A stretch of 64,000 bases of DNA from Plut-88900 sp963668115 (GTDB taxonomy: Bacteria; Chloroflexota; Dehalococcoidia; Plut-88900). Made by a program: the position numbers and the translations under genes. The notes below the pieces were generated by a model that searched no databases, was not told where the DNA came from, and saw nothing but the letters and a program-made list of their open reading frames with translations. The stretch's first letter is position 1, and each line of letters opens with the position of its first letter. The stretch is from the NCBI GenBank assembly GCA_963668115.1, contig OY764147.1, forward strand, positions 744,001 to 808,000, given 5' to 3'. Positions 56,916 to 64,000 of the stretch are shown piece by piece.

Positions 56916-57373
56916 AGAAGACGGTATACCTCGCCAATCCCTATGGGTTTTCGGCGCAGCAGAAGTCATTGCTGTTGCCGGAGCTGGTTGCGGCCCTGGA
57001 GGGGCTCGGGTTGGAGGTGTGGGAGCCATTCGAGCGGAATAACCAGGTCGACTTTGCGGAGGCGGGGTGGGCCTACAAGGTCGGGCAGGCGGATTTCAAG
57101 GACGTGGTGGAGTCCGACGGGATATTTGCGGTGGTGAACGGGGTGCCGCCGGACGAGGGAGTGATGGTGGAGTTGGGGATGGCCATTGCACTGGGAAAGC
57201 CGACGTTCCTGTTCCGGGATGACTTCCGCAATGTAACCGACAGCGGCGAGTATCCCCTGAACCTGATGCTGTTCACGGGGATGCCGGAGGAGGGGTGGCG
57301 GGACTACTACTACACGTCGATGGAGGAACTGGCGTCGGGGGAGAAGGCGCTGGCACGATGGGCGCAATCTTAG
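56912..57373 (+). CDS. Nucleoside 2-deoxyribosyltransferase-like protein
   Basis: A 153-residue protein of the nucleoside 2-deoxyribosyltransferase fold. Family pattern: KKTVYLANPYGFSAQQKSLL at the N-terminus, VESDGIFAVVNGVPPDEGVM, VELGMAIALGKPTFLFRDDF (with the conserved Glu next to the GxA helix), and YPLNLMLFTGMPE near the C-terminus. Such enzymes swap or hydrolyse bases on deoxynucleosides or nucleotides, and some members make signals or clean damaged nucleotides. Translation starts inside the stop of the membrane-protein gene (ATGA). Sixteen bases later gamma-glutamyltransferase begins. Confidence 0.82.
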   Translation: MKKTVYLANPYGFSAQQKSLLLPELVAALEGLGLEVWEPFERNNQVDFAEAGWAYKVGQADFKDVVESDGIFAVVNGVPPDEGVMVELGMAIALGKPTFLFRDDFRNVTDSGEYPLNLMLFTGMPEEGWRDYYYTSMEELASGEKALARWAQS

Positions 57374-57389
57374 ATTTGGAGGAAAGCAG

Positions 57390-58997
57390 ATGACCCGAGG
57401 AATGATTGTGGCCCCACAGCCCGAGGCGGTAGAGGCGGGAGCCGTGGTGCTCAAGGAAGGCGGCAATGCCATAGACGCCGGCATAGCCTGCGCTTTCGTG
57501 CAGGGGGTGGTGGACCCGCAGATGACGGGTATTGCGGGGTTCGGGAGCTTGCAGGCCTATCTGCCGGGCGTCGGGGTGCACAGGTGCATCGACTTTCACG
57601 GGAAGGCGCCGTTGGCCACGAGACCGGATATGTGGGAGGACCTGATAGAGGGAGAGGCGAGGGATGGGTTCGGGTTCATCTTGAAGGGTCGGGTGAACGA
57701 CCTCGGGTACCAGTCGATCACGGTACCGGGGAGTCTTAAGGCTTATGCGGAGGCGCACGCGGCGTGGGGTCGGGTGCCGTGGAAAGAGGTCATGGCCCCG
57801 GCCATCGAATATGCCAGGGAAGGGGTGTTGGTCAGGCCCCAGGTATACGAGTGGTGGGTGAATGATGACCGGTTTGGTCGGGTGACGCCCGTGGAACTGC
57901 TCTCGCTGACGGAGTCGGGGAGGAGGATCTATTTCAACGGCGACGGGAACGTGAAGAAGGTCGGGGAGCGGTTGGACAACCCGGATATGACGGCGGCGCT
58001 GGAACATCTGGCGCGGGTCGGGGCTGATGACTTCTACACAGGGGAGATAGCATCGAAGATCGTGTCAGATATGGAGGCCAACGGGGGGTTGATCTCGGGG
58101 GAGGATTTGGCCAACTACGAGACTACGCATTGCGACCCACTTCGGGGCACTTACAGAGGCTTCGATGTGGCTACTAACCAGCCGCCGGGCGGGGGAGTGT
58201 TGCTGTTGCAGATGCTGAACGTGCTGGAGAACTTCGACCTTGTGGAGATGGGGCACAATGCGGCGGAGTACTTGAGGACGGTGACGGAGGCGATGAAGCG
58301 GGCGACGGCGGACAAGGACGCGCACATCGGAGACCCGGCGTTCGTGGAGGTGCCCGTGGGCCGGCTAACGTCCAAGGATCTGGGTTGGGAGTATGCGGAT
58401 GCGATCAGGCGCGGTGAGAGGGGCAGGGTGGATAGGATGAAAGAGGCGGTGGAATCGAAGAGCACGACGCACGTTTGCGTGGTGGACGAGGAGGGGAATG
58501 CGTTCACGATGACGCACTCGCTGGGGATGCCGTCGGGGGTGATCACGGAGGGGCTGGGGTTCATGTACAACGGCTGCATGGCGGTGTTCGACCCGAGGCC
58601 GGGTCGGGCGGGGAGCCTGGCGCCGGGGAAGAGCCGGTTCTCTTCGATGTGCCCGACGATCGTGTTCAAGGATGGGTCGCCGTACGTGGTTATCGGAGCG
58701 CCGGGTGGGACGCAGATCACTATGGGTGTGCTGCAGGCGTTGCTGAACGTGCTGGACTTCGACATGTCGATGTCGGATGCGGTGTCGGCGGCGCGGTTCT
58801 CGGCGACGAGCAACCCGATAGACGTGTGCAACCGGATACCGCGGTTCGTGACCCGGGAGCTGGAGGAGCAGGGATACGAGGTCATTCGTTGGGCAGCGTC
58901 ATACGCCTTCGCCAGGGTGCACGGGATCAGGTTGGATGACGGGGTGTGGTCGGGTGGGGCGGACCCGGCGGGGGACGGGATGGCTTTGGGGGTTTGA
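57390..58997 (+). CDS. Gamma-glutamyltransferase family hydrolase
   Basis: An Ntn-hydrolase of 535 residues that matures by self-cleavage before a Thr. The large-subunit start is typical (GMIVAPQPEAVEAGAVVLKE, GGNAIDAGIACAFVQGVVDP, GIAGFGSLQAYL). The cleavage site is in SKSTTHVCVVDEEGNAFTMT near residue 355, the Thr of TTHVCVVD being the nucleophile. FMYNGCMAVFDPRPGRAGSL and SSMCPTIVFKDGSPYVVIGA, with GAPGGTQI, complete the small subunit. No signal peptide is seen, so it is probably cytoplasmic, unlike classic periplasmic Ggt. Possible roles are glutathione breakdown or processing of gamma-glutamyl or cephalosporin-like amides. Start: ATG with GGAGG upstream. Confidence 0.93.
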   Translation: MTRGMIVAPQPEAVEAGAVVLKEGGNAIDAGIACAFVQGVVDPQMTGIAGFGSLQAYLPGVGVHRCIDFHGKAPLATRPDMWEDLIEGEARDGFGFILKGRVNDLGYQSITVPGSLKAYAEAHAAWGRVPWKEVMAPAIEYAREGVLVRPQVYEWWVNDDRFGRVTPVELLSLTESGRRIYFNGDGNVKKVGERLDNPDMTAALEHLARVGADDFYTGEIASKIVSDMEANGGLISGEDLANYETTHCDPLRGTYRGFDVATNQPPGGGVLLLQMLNVLENFDLVEMGHNAAEYLRTVTEAMKRATADKDAHIGDPAFVEVPVGRLTSKDLGWEYADAIRRGERGRVDRMKEAVESKSTTHVCVVDEEGNAFTMTHSLGMPSGVITEGLGFMYNGCMAVFDPRPGRAGSLAPGKSRFSSMCPTIVFKDGSPYVVIGAPGGTQITMGVLQALLNVLDFDMSMSDAVSAARFSATSNPIDVCNRIPRFVTRELEEQGYEVIRWAASYAFARVHGIRLDDGVWSGGADPAGDGMALGV

Positions 58998-59033
58998 GGT
59001 GGGGTCGGGACAAAGCAAGCAGTCCAGAGGATT

Positions 59034-59579
59034 TTGAGTAGGCGACCAGTCAAGGGCAGCAGCGAGCTCTCGGAGTTCAGGCGGGCGTTCTGGTCGTTCT
59101 ACGCTGAGAACTACCCGGAAGATGCGGTCAAGGCCGGTTGGCGCATTGGCTATGCCCGAAGCAACTTGTGGTTCAAGTCTGCGCACCCCGGAATAATCGT
59201 GTCACTGTATCTAGCGCAGAGGGAAATTGGCATTTATTGCACGTCTCCGTGGGGAGCGCCGCAGGAGGATGTGTTTCCCAATCTCGAGGGGTATGAGGAA
59301 GTCATGCGTCGGGAGCTGGGGGTGGAAGTCGGGAAGGCGGCAGATGTGTATGGTGCAGTAAAAAGCTGGCGGGTTGACACTCGGGACAGGGGGAACTGGG
59401 AGTCGATGGCCAGGTGGATGCACCGCGAGCTGGAGGCGTATTTGGAGGTTATCGGGAGGGGGCCTGAGGAGCGCTCGTCAGGTGGGGGTTTGTTCGGCAC
59501 GAGGGGCTCGGAGGGCGTGGAGGGCCAGGGCGACGGGCATGAGGAGGGTGCCGGTGAAGGCTATACACATGAGGGCTAG
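59034..59579 (+). CDS. DUF4268-like protein overlapping an antisense gene
   Basis: A 181-residue frame starting at a TTG. Residues 1-140 look like a DUF4268 domain (SELSEFRRAFWSFYAENYPE, WRIGYARSNLWFKSAHPGII, VSLYLAQREIGIYCTSPW, DRGNWESMARWMHRELEAYL), a nuclease-like fold often found at the end of restriction or DNA-binding proteins. The last 35 residues (Gly/Glu-rich) overlap the end of the MFS gene on the other strand by 102 bases and are probably not native. The domain on its own is short of the usual partner domain. The role is unknown. Confidence 0.6.
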   Translation: MSRRPVKGSSELSEFRRAFWSFYAENYPEDAVKAGWRIGYARSNLWFKSAHPGIIVSLYLAQREIGIYCTSPWGAPQEDVFPNLEGYEEVMRRELGVEVGKAADVYGAVKSWRVDTRDRGNWESMARWMHRELEAYLEVIGRGPEERSSGGGLFGTRGSEGVEGQGDGHEEGAGEGYTHEG

Positions 59580-60707
59580 ACGGAGATCATCGGTGGCATC
59601 CTGGACGTAGCCTACGATGAGGGGGCCGATGGCGTTGCCCAGCCAGATAGAGGTCTGCATGAATGCGATGCCCACGGCGACCTCGCGGGGTCGGATGCCG
59701 GGTAGCTGGTAGACCATGATCATGAGGAGGGGGAAATAGAGATTGGCCACGCCTCGGGGGATGGAGAGGAGGATGAGGAAGAGCGGGGAGGTGATGAAGA
59801 GGAGGCCACCGTTCACGGCGGCGGTGGAGAGGCCGGACACGGCGAGAGTGGTGGTGCGGAACCTGTTGAAGAAGGGGATGACGTTGAAGAGGTAGACGGC
59901 TGCGCCGGCTCCGAAGAGGCTGAGGCCGAAAACTGCTCCGGGGACATTGTCGGAAACCAGCAGCCCTTCTTCTGCATGGGTGGGCCAGAAGTGTTCGAAG
60001 GCGGAACCTCCGATAGAGACGGCGAACATGCCCAGACCCATCAGCCACAACTGCTTGTACCTGAGCACGGAAAGCAGGGGATTCTCCTGCTGGGACTCGA
60101 GGCGGGTGTGGTATTCGCCGACATCTCGTTCGCGGCCCAATACGGTCCAGGCCGCGGCGGTTGTCAGGCCTATGCCACCCATAACCATAAGTACCGGACG
60201 CCAACCGCCGAGAGCGCTGTTGAGGACGGGGGTGAGGAAGAAGATGACGCCCATGATGAGGTCGATGGCGCCGAAGACCACGCCGGTGGTGACTTGGACT
60301 TTGCCGGGCGGCGACCATTGCTGGATGATGAGCGCCCTGGGCGACTGGTTGGCAATGAAGCTGATTCCGAGGCCGACGCGCCCGACGACCAGGATGGCGA
60401 AGTTCGGGGCGAAGGCCTGGAGGAGGGTGAATCCGCCAATACCGAGGAAGGTGATGAAGGCAACGCGCCAGGGCCTGTACCGGGAGAGCCAGAGGTTAAG
60501 CGGGATTGCGAGGAAGAGGTTGCCGAAAACCACAGAAGCGCCGAGCCAACCCTGCTGGACGGGTGAGAGGCCCAAGTCCTCGCTCATGTCAGGAAGGAGG
60601 AGGCCGATAACGAAAATGCTGGAGAGGGCCATAGCGACCCCAGTGGTCAGGTTGCCGACTACTATCCAGCGGCCCTTGAAGCTATCGACGTTTTGTTGGC
60701 TGGTCAA
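59478..60707 (-). CDS. Major facilitator superfamily transporter
   Basis: A 12-helix inner-membrane transporter of 409 residues. Typical parts are IFVIGLLLPDMSEDLGLSPV, QQGWLGASVVFGNLFLAIPL, NLWLSRYRPWRVAFITFLGI (loop 2-3 motif near residue 75, weakly kept) and a second half starting near 210 (RYKQLWLMGLGMFAVSIGGS). Mid-helix charged residues are few. The substrate cannot be told; by neighbourhood it may carry an organic acid. It starts at a TTG with AAAGG upstream. Its 3' end lies under the end of the DUF4268-like frame. A luciferase-like oxidoreductase gene lies upstream on the same strand. Confidence 0.87.
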   Translation of the reverse strand: MTSQQNVDSFKGRWIVVGNLTTGVAMALSSIFVIGLLLPDMSEDLGLSPVQQGWLGASVVFGNLFLAIPLNLWLSRYRPWRVAFITFLGIGGFTLLQAFAPNFAILVVGRVGLGISFIANQSPRALIIQQWSPPGKVQVTTGVVFGAIDLIMGVIFFLTPVLNSALGGWRPVLMVMGGIGLTTAAAWTVLGRERDVGEYHTRLESQQENPLLSVLRYKQLWLMGLGMFAVSIGGSAFEHFWPTHAEEGLLVSDNVPGAVFGLSLFGAGAAVYLFNVIPFFNRFRTTTLAVSGLSTAAVNGGLLFITSPLFLILLSIPRGVANLYFPLLMIMVYQLPGIRPREVAVGIAFMQTSIWLGNAIGPLIVGYVQDATDDLRLALMCIAFTGTLLMPVALALHALRAPRAEQTPT

Positions 60708-60739
60708 TTATTGCCTTTGGAAGTTGCGGATGTGCCACC

Positions 60740-60775
60740 CGTTCGGTTGACCCTTCGACAAGCTCAGGGCGAACG
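60740..60775. repeat. Single palindromic unit related to the 17061-17167 repeats
   Basis: CGTTCG...CGAACG arms around GACCCTTCGACAAGCTCAGG. The core CCCTTCGAC...CTCAGGGCGA is shared with the two tandem units at 17061-17167. It lies between the MFS and oxidoreductase genes. Confidence 0.7.
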
Positions 60776-60817
60776 TGTAGGTGTTGTCTCTTGGGGCGAG
60801 CGGGTGGATATCTTCAA

Positions 60818-61873
60818 TTAGCGGAAGCTGGGAATGACTTCTTTGGCGAAGAGCTTCATGGAGTCGACGATCTTTTGGTGGGGGACGCGGCCGCCCATTT
60901 CGAACCAGAGGAGCATTTCGCCGACGGGAAGCTCGGAGCGGAACCAGTTGAGGCGCTCGATGGTCTTGTCGGGGGTGAGGTAGAGGTCGACGCCCTTCTT
61001 GACGATCTGCTCGTGGGAGTGTTCGTCACGGGCCTCCTTGAAGTGGCGGTACTCGGGGACGGCGTCTATGGTGCGGGTCCCGGCGGGGGTGCTGAGGTTG
61101 ACCTTGAGGGCATCGAAATAGTGGTCGACGCTGGGGCGGGTGGCGTCCTGGGCAGCGGCGACGGTCTCGGAGGTGAAGGTGGGCTGGAGTATCTTCATGA
61201 AGTCGGGCTTGGGGTCCAGGCCGGCGTCCTTTTCCACCTGGCGATAGGTGGCGGCGCGCTCCTTGAGGGTGTCCATGGAGGTGAGGAACAGGCCGGCCAT
61301 GACGCCCATGCGCCGCCTGGCGGCCATGTCGAAGACGCCCTGGCTGCCACTGGCGGCGACGGTGAGGGGCGGGTGGGGCTGCTGGACGGGTTTTGGCACT
61401 ATGGAGGCCTCCCTGACCTGGAAATGCTTGCCTTCGTAGGAGAAGTTGTCCTGGGTCCAGGCACCTACCAGGATGTCGAGGGCTTCGGCGTAGCGTTCAC
61501 GGCTGACCTCGGGCTTTATCTTGAAGGGGTCGTAGAAGGTGAGGACACCACGGCCCACGCCGAACTCAAGCCGGCCGTCGCTGAGGTTGTCGACCATGGC
61601 GCCTTCTTCGGCATTGATGAGGGGGTCGTGCATGGGGATGATGTTGACGCCGAGGCCGATGCGCATGCGGGAGGTGCGCTGGGCGATGGCGGCGGCCATG
61701 ATGTTGATGGAGGGCATGATGCCGAGGGCGGCGTCGAAGTGGAGTTCTCCCAGCCAGACGGAGTCGAAGCCGAGGTCTTCGGCGAGCTCAATCTGGTAGA
61801 GGACTTCACGGTATCGGTCGGCGGCGCGCTGGTTGGGGTGGCAGGGGATCTGGTAGAAGATGCCGAATTTCAT
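60818..61873 (-). CDS. LLM-class flavin-dependent oxidoreductase
   Basis: A 351-residue luciferase-like enzyme of the bacterial-luciferase/limonene-monooxygenase-like branch. Markers: MKFGIFYQIPCHPNQRAADR, YQIELAEDLGFDSVWLGELH, ALGIMPSINIMAAAIAQRTS, MRIGLGVNIIPMHDPLINAE, LSDGRLEFGVGRGVLTFYDP and PHPPLTVAASGSQGVFDMAA. It differs from 52482-53456 in length and motifs, so the two are not recent duplicates. It probably uses FMN with a partner reductase that is not in the window. The ATG is at 61873. It follows the CoA hydrolase/transferase gene by 40 bases on the same strand, so oxidation and CoA chemistry may be coupled. Confidence 0.87.
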   Translation of the reverse strand: MKFGIFYQIPCHPNQRAADRYREVLYQIELAEDLGFDSVWLGELHFDAALGIMPSINIMAAAIAQRTSRMRIGLGVNIIPMHDPLINAEEGAMVDNLSDGRLEFGVGRGVLTFYDPFKIKPEVSRERYAEALDILVGAWTQDNFSYEGKHFQVREASIVPKPVQQPHPPLTVAASGSQGVFDMAARRRMGVMAGLFLTSMDTLKERAATYRQVEKDAGLDPKPDFMKILQPTFTSETVAAAQDATRPSVDHYFDALKVNLSTPAGTRTIDAVPEYRHFKEARDEHSHEQIVKKGVDLYLTPDKTIERLNWFRSELPVGEMLLWFEMGGRVPHQKIVDSMKLFAKEVIPSFR

Positions 61874-61913
61874 GGGGTGTTCACCTCTTCAGGGATGATA
61901 CAGTCTGCTTCTG

Positions 61914-63389
61914 CTAAGGCCAATACAGGTGGCGGGCGGAGTGCTCCAACTCGGGGCGGAAGTCGGGGTGGGCGATGTTGATGAGTTCATGGGCGCGTTC
62001 GCGCTGGGACTTGCCGAGGAGGCGGGCGACGCCGTATTCGGTGACAACGTAGTCGGCGAAGGTGCGGGGGATGGTGATGGCCGAGCCTACTTCGTGCTGG
62101 GCCACGATCTTGGAAACCGTACCTCCGAGGGCCGTGGAAGTGAGAAGGGTGATGCCGCGGCCTCCTTCAGAGAGGACTGCGCCGATGTGGAGCTCGGGTT
62201 GTCCTCCGGTACCGTTGTAGAGCCTGCCGCCGAAGAGGGTCTCGGAGTTGATCTGGCCTGTGAGGTCGATGGAGATGGCGTTGTTGATGGCGACCTGGTT
62301 GGGGTTGGAGGCGATGTTGCGGATGTTGAGGATGTGATCGACGTCCCAGAGTTCGATGAGGGGGTTCAGGTGGGCGAAGGCGACCTCGTCGGGGGTGCTG
62401 CCCATGAGGCCGGAGAAGACGGTCTTGCCCCGGTGGAGGGTCTTGCGGCTGCCGTTGACGATGCCTCTTTCGACGAGGGAGATGATGCCGGGGGCGGACA
62501 TCTCGGCGTGCCAGCCTAGGTCCTTCTTGTCGTCGAAGACGCCGAGGGTGGGAAGGTAGACGCCGGGGGTGCCGACGCCGATCTGGAGGGAGTCGCCGTC
62601 ACGGATGAGGCCGTGGACATGCTCGGCGATCTTGAGGATGGCGTCGGAGGGCGGGACCCATCCGGCCCAGCGGGCCCAGCTTCGGACCTGGGAGACGTCG
62701 GCGTGGATGAGGGCGGGGATGGCCTCCTGGCGCTGGAAGTCGGACATGAGGGGGGAGATGCGCTCGAGTTCGGACCTGAGTTCGCCTTCGGGGAGGGTGT
62801 CGAGGAGCTTCCGGGCGTCTTCGAGGGAGAGGGCGGGAGGGGTGTGTTCGACGAAGCGGTCGATCTCCGAGGCGTGGATGTAGTTGGCGCCGTAGGTGCG
62901 GATCTGGTTTTCGTCGACCTGGGCGATGACATGGGAGGCGTGGGCGGCGACGCGGCGCTTGTCCCATAGCTCGCCGCCGAAGGAGCAGAAGCCGCGCTGG
63001 TCGGGTGGGGAGGTGACGATGAATAGGTAGTCGACGGCGCGGGGCCTGCGGCCTTGCTCCTCGAAGGGTTTCAGGCCGGTGGACAGGAGGGAGGGCTCGA
63101 AGTCGACATAACGCTGGTCGTGGGCGGGCCGGGCGACGTCGCCGAGGTAGAACATGATGGTGATGGGGAAGGAGTCGTCCCATCCGGGTTGGAGCCAGCC
63201 GGGGTCGTAGTGGGAGCCGAGGAGGTGAAGCTTTACGCCGCGCAACTGGTCGCGGCGGGCGGCGAGGGCGTCGAGGAGACGGGTGGGCTCGGGGCTGACG
63301 GAGACGGTCACCTCGTCGCCAGAGGAGATGGAGGAGACGGCTTCGTCGGGGGTGACGAGGTTTTGCCGGTAGTGTTGTCGCCAGTCCAT
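61914..63389 (-). CDS. Acetyl-CoA hydrolase/4-hydroxybutyrate CoA-transferase family protein
   Basis: A family I-type CoA-transferase of about 491 residues. The N-terminal part starts DWRQHYRQNLVTPDEAVSSI, then SSGDEVTVSVSPEPTRLLDA. The C-terminal part has DSLQIGVGTPGVYLPTLGVF, DKKDLGWHAEMSAPGIISLV, EVAFAHLNPLIELWDVDHIL, a probable catalytic Glu in INSETLFGGRLYNGTGGQPE, and IPRTFADYVVTEYGVARLLG (family signature). It may exchange CoA between acetate and a hydroxy or other acid. A GTG at 63422 extends the frame, but the ATG at 63389 puts the N-terminus where homologues begin; neither has a Shine-Dalgarno. It is the first gene of a probable three-gene minus-strand operon with the oxidoreductase and MFS genes. 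Confidence 0.88.
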   Translation of the reverse strand: MDWRQHYRQNLVTPDEAVSSISSGDEVTVSVSPEPTRLLDALAARRDQLRGVKLHLLGSHYDPGWLQPGWDDSFPITIMFYLGDVARPAHDQRYVDFEPSLLSTGLKPFEEQGRRPRAVDYLFIVTSPPDQRGFCSFGGELWDKRRVAAHASHVIAQVDENQIRTYGANYIHASEIDRFVEHTPPALSLEDARKLLDTLPEGELRSELERISPLMSDFQRQEAIPALIHADVSQVRSWARWAGWVPPSDAILKIAEHVHGLIRDGDSLQIGVGTPGVYLPTLGVFDDKKDLGWHAEMSAPGIISLVERGIVNGSRKTLHRGKTVFSGLMGSTPDEVAFAHLNPLIELWDVDHILNIRNIASNPNQVAINNAISIDLTGQINSETLFGGRLYNGTGGQPELHIGAVLSEGGRGITLLTSTALGGTVSKIVAQHEVGSAITIPRTFADYVVTEYGVARLLGKSQRERAHELINIAHPDFRPELEHSARHLYWP

Positions 63390-63518
63390 AGGAGGGGGGA
63401 GGGGTCCGGGCAATGTTAACACAGGGCCGGCGTTCCGGCGGGTTCGGGTTATTCAGTCCTCCCGAGGCGGACCCGCCCAAGGCGGATGTTCCATCTTCGA
63501 TTGTGGGGGTGGGGTTTT

Positions 63519-63560
63519 GATTGAACGTTGATTGAACGTTGATTGAACATTGATTGAACT
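63519..63560. repeat. Four tandem 11-bp repeats, GATTGAACGTT
   Basis: Units begin at 63519, 63530, 63541 and 63552; the third has ATT in place of GTT at its end and the fourth is cut after GATTGAACT. A lone GATTGAAC recurs at 63573-63580. The period of 11 bases is close to one helical turn, which would suit a protein bound on one face. The block is the most A+T-rich part of the right edge. Confidence 0.8.
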
Positions 63561-63736
63561 CGTAGCTGTTTTGATTGAACGACGCCTGAAGGGGATTTCC
63601 GGGGATTTCGCGTGGGGTAGGGGTGTGGATTTTTGATTGTTTTGCATTTTCAGGCACGGCTTTGATTGTTTAAGGGAAAAATCCGTTTTTCCCCGGCACT
63701 GGGGATTCCGTGTGGGGAAGCTCCCCGCCCCACACC

Positions 63737-63790
63737 GGGGATGGATTCACGCCATGGGCGCATCTTCGACCCGACTTCTCGGGAATGATC
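63737..63790. repeat. Dispersed intergenic repeat copy
   Basis: GGGGATGGATTCACGCCATG...GACTTCTCGGGAATGATCC, close in its first 35 bases to the copies at 17183 and 29523 but with a different end. CCGCCATAGGCGG follows at 63790-63802, itself a small palindrome. Confidence 0.65.
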
Positions 63791-64000
63791 CGCCATAGGC
63801 GGACAGGCTCTCCTCGGAGGTGGGTTATGGTGGGGGAGGGGTTGTTGGGTTGTGGCGTTCGGGTTTGCATTCTGTCTGGTGGGTTTTGGGTAGGCGATGG
63901 AGGTCCGGGACTCGGATGCAGGATCTCGATGGCACCTACGCCGACACTGGCAGCATCGGCGGCTGTCCTGCCTTTCCCTTCACGCATGCCTTGGGAGACT

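Larger units (their letters stand above)
63390..64000. other. Right-edge non-coding region
   Basis: About 610 bases in which I find no convincing gene. It holds the 11-bp tandem array (63519-63560), a T-rich stretch with TTGATTGTTT (63630-63680), a dispersed repeat (63737-63790) and then 200 bases of mixed sequence. An open frame on the minus strand reaching the window edge (from 64000 to 63670) reads into the repeats and has no family pattern. A plus-strand ATG at 63919 opens a frame to the edge, but too little is visible to judge it. Confidence 0.4.

Noticed and set aside
59034..60707. Frameshift joining the DUF4268-like frame to another gene
   Set aside because: No continuing DUF4268 partner domain is found in any frame nearby; the downstream sequence is fully explained by the MFS gene on the other strand.

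Overview
The window reads as a dense, G+C-rich bacterial chromosome segment. The best guess is a Chloroflexota (Dehalococcoidia, SAR202-like) genome, probably from an environmental assembly. This rests on gene content, not on a marker gene: many paralogues of metal-dependent amidohydrolases, CaiB/BaiF CoA-transferases (two of them tandem fusions), luciferase-like flavin monooxygenases and ureohydrolases, in the style described for SAR202-type degraders of resistant organic matter, next to bacterial housekeeping genes with many TTG/GTG starts. No rRNA gene is present, and the only tRNA seen is one with a CAT anticodon.

Layout. 1-7.2 kb: 3' end of mfd, trehalose phosphatase and synthase (otsB/otsA, convergent), a HAD hydrolase, a ComF-type phosphoribosyltransferase, an unknown nucleotidyltransferase-like protein and glyA. 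7.2-13.9 kb: a same-strand run rpsF-ssb-rpsR-hom-thrC-folE-(CelD/FemAB-like)-(GT4 glycosyltransferase). 13.9-15.5 kb: minus-strand higBA toxin-antitoxin module followed by a tandem-GNAT acetyltransferase whose start codon is missing. 15.6-22.4 kb: PIG-L deacetylase, CpsB-like PHP phosphatase, an amidohydrolase and a phosphotriesterase-like protein reading away from two well-formed divergent promoters, a repeat-riddled hypothetical gene and a GLUG-repeat lipoprotein. 22.4-33.9 kb: a catabolic block (fused CoA-transferase, three amidohydrolases, two ureohydrolases) interrupted by a compositionally different island carrying a DNA methyltransferase fused to an HNH nuclease and a Ymh-family protein. 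33.9-38.8 kb: tRNA, a decayed hicA with intact hicB, a CPA2 antiporter and a SulP transporter. 38.8-42.9 kb: a cobalamin uptake operon (btuC-btuF-btuD-like, cobO) under a clear cobalamin riboswitch with a terminator/Shine-Dalgarno-sequestering hairpin. 43-64 kb: a second catabolic block (cyclase, flavin protein, fused and single CoA-transferases, double-hotdog dehydratase, flavin monooxygenases, alpha/beta hydrolase, gamma-glutamyltransferase, MFS transporter, CoA hydrolase/transferase) with recQ and an OGG1-type glycosylase.

Inferred joint action: the amidohydrolases, phosphotriesterase-like protein, ureohydrolases, flavin monooxygenases and CoA-transferases look like a broad kit for opening amide, ester, guanidino and ring compounds and moving the acids onto CoA. 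No single substrate can be named from sequence alone. Convergent gene pairs are packed very tightly, often with overlapping stops. The intergenic gaps carry short dispersed palindromic repeats, and G runs together with the hexamer GTCGGG favour the + strand whatever the gene direction, suggesting that + is the leading strand here.

The points most worth following are the methyltransferase-HNH/Ymh island, the riboswitch with its three-way hairpin choice, the start-less GNAT gene coupled to higBA, the truncated hicA with an orphan antitoxin, and the hypothetical gene that has absorbed palindromic repeats in frame.
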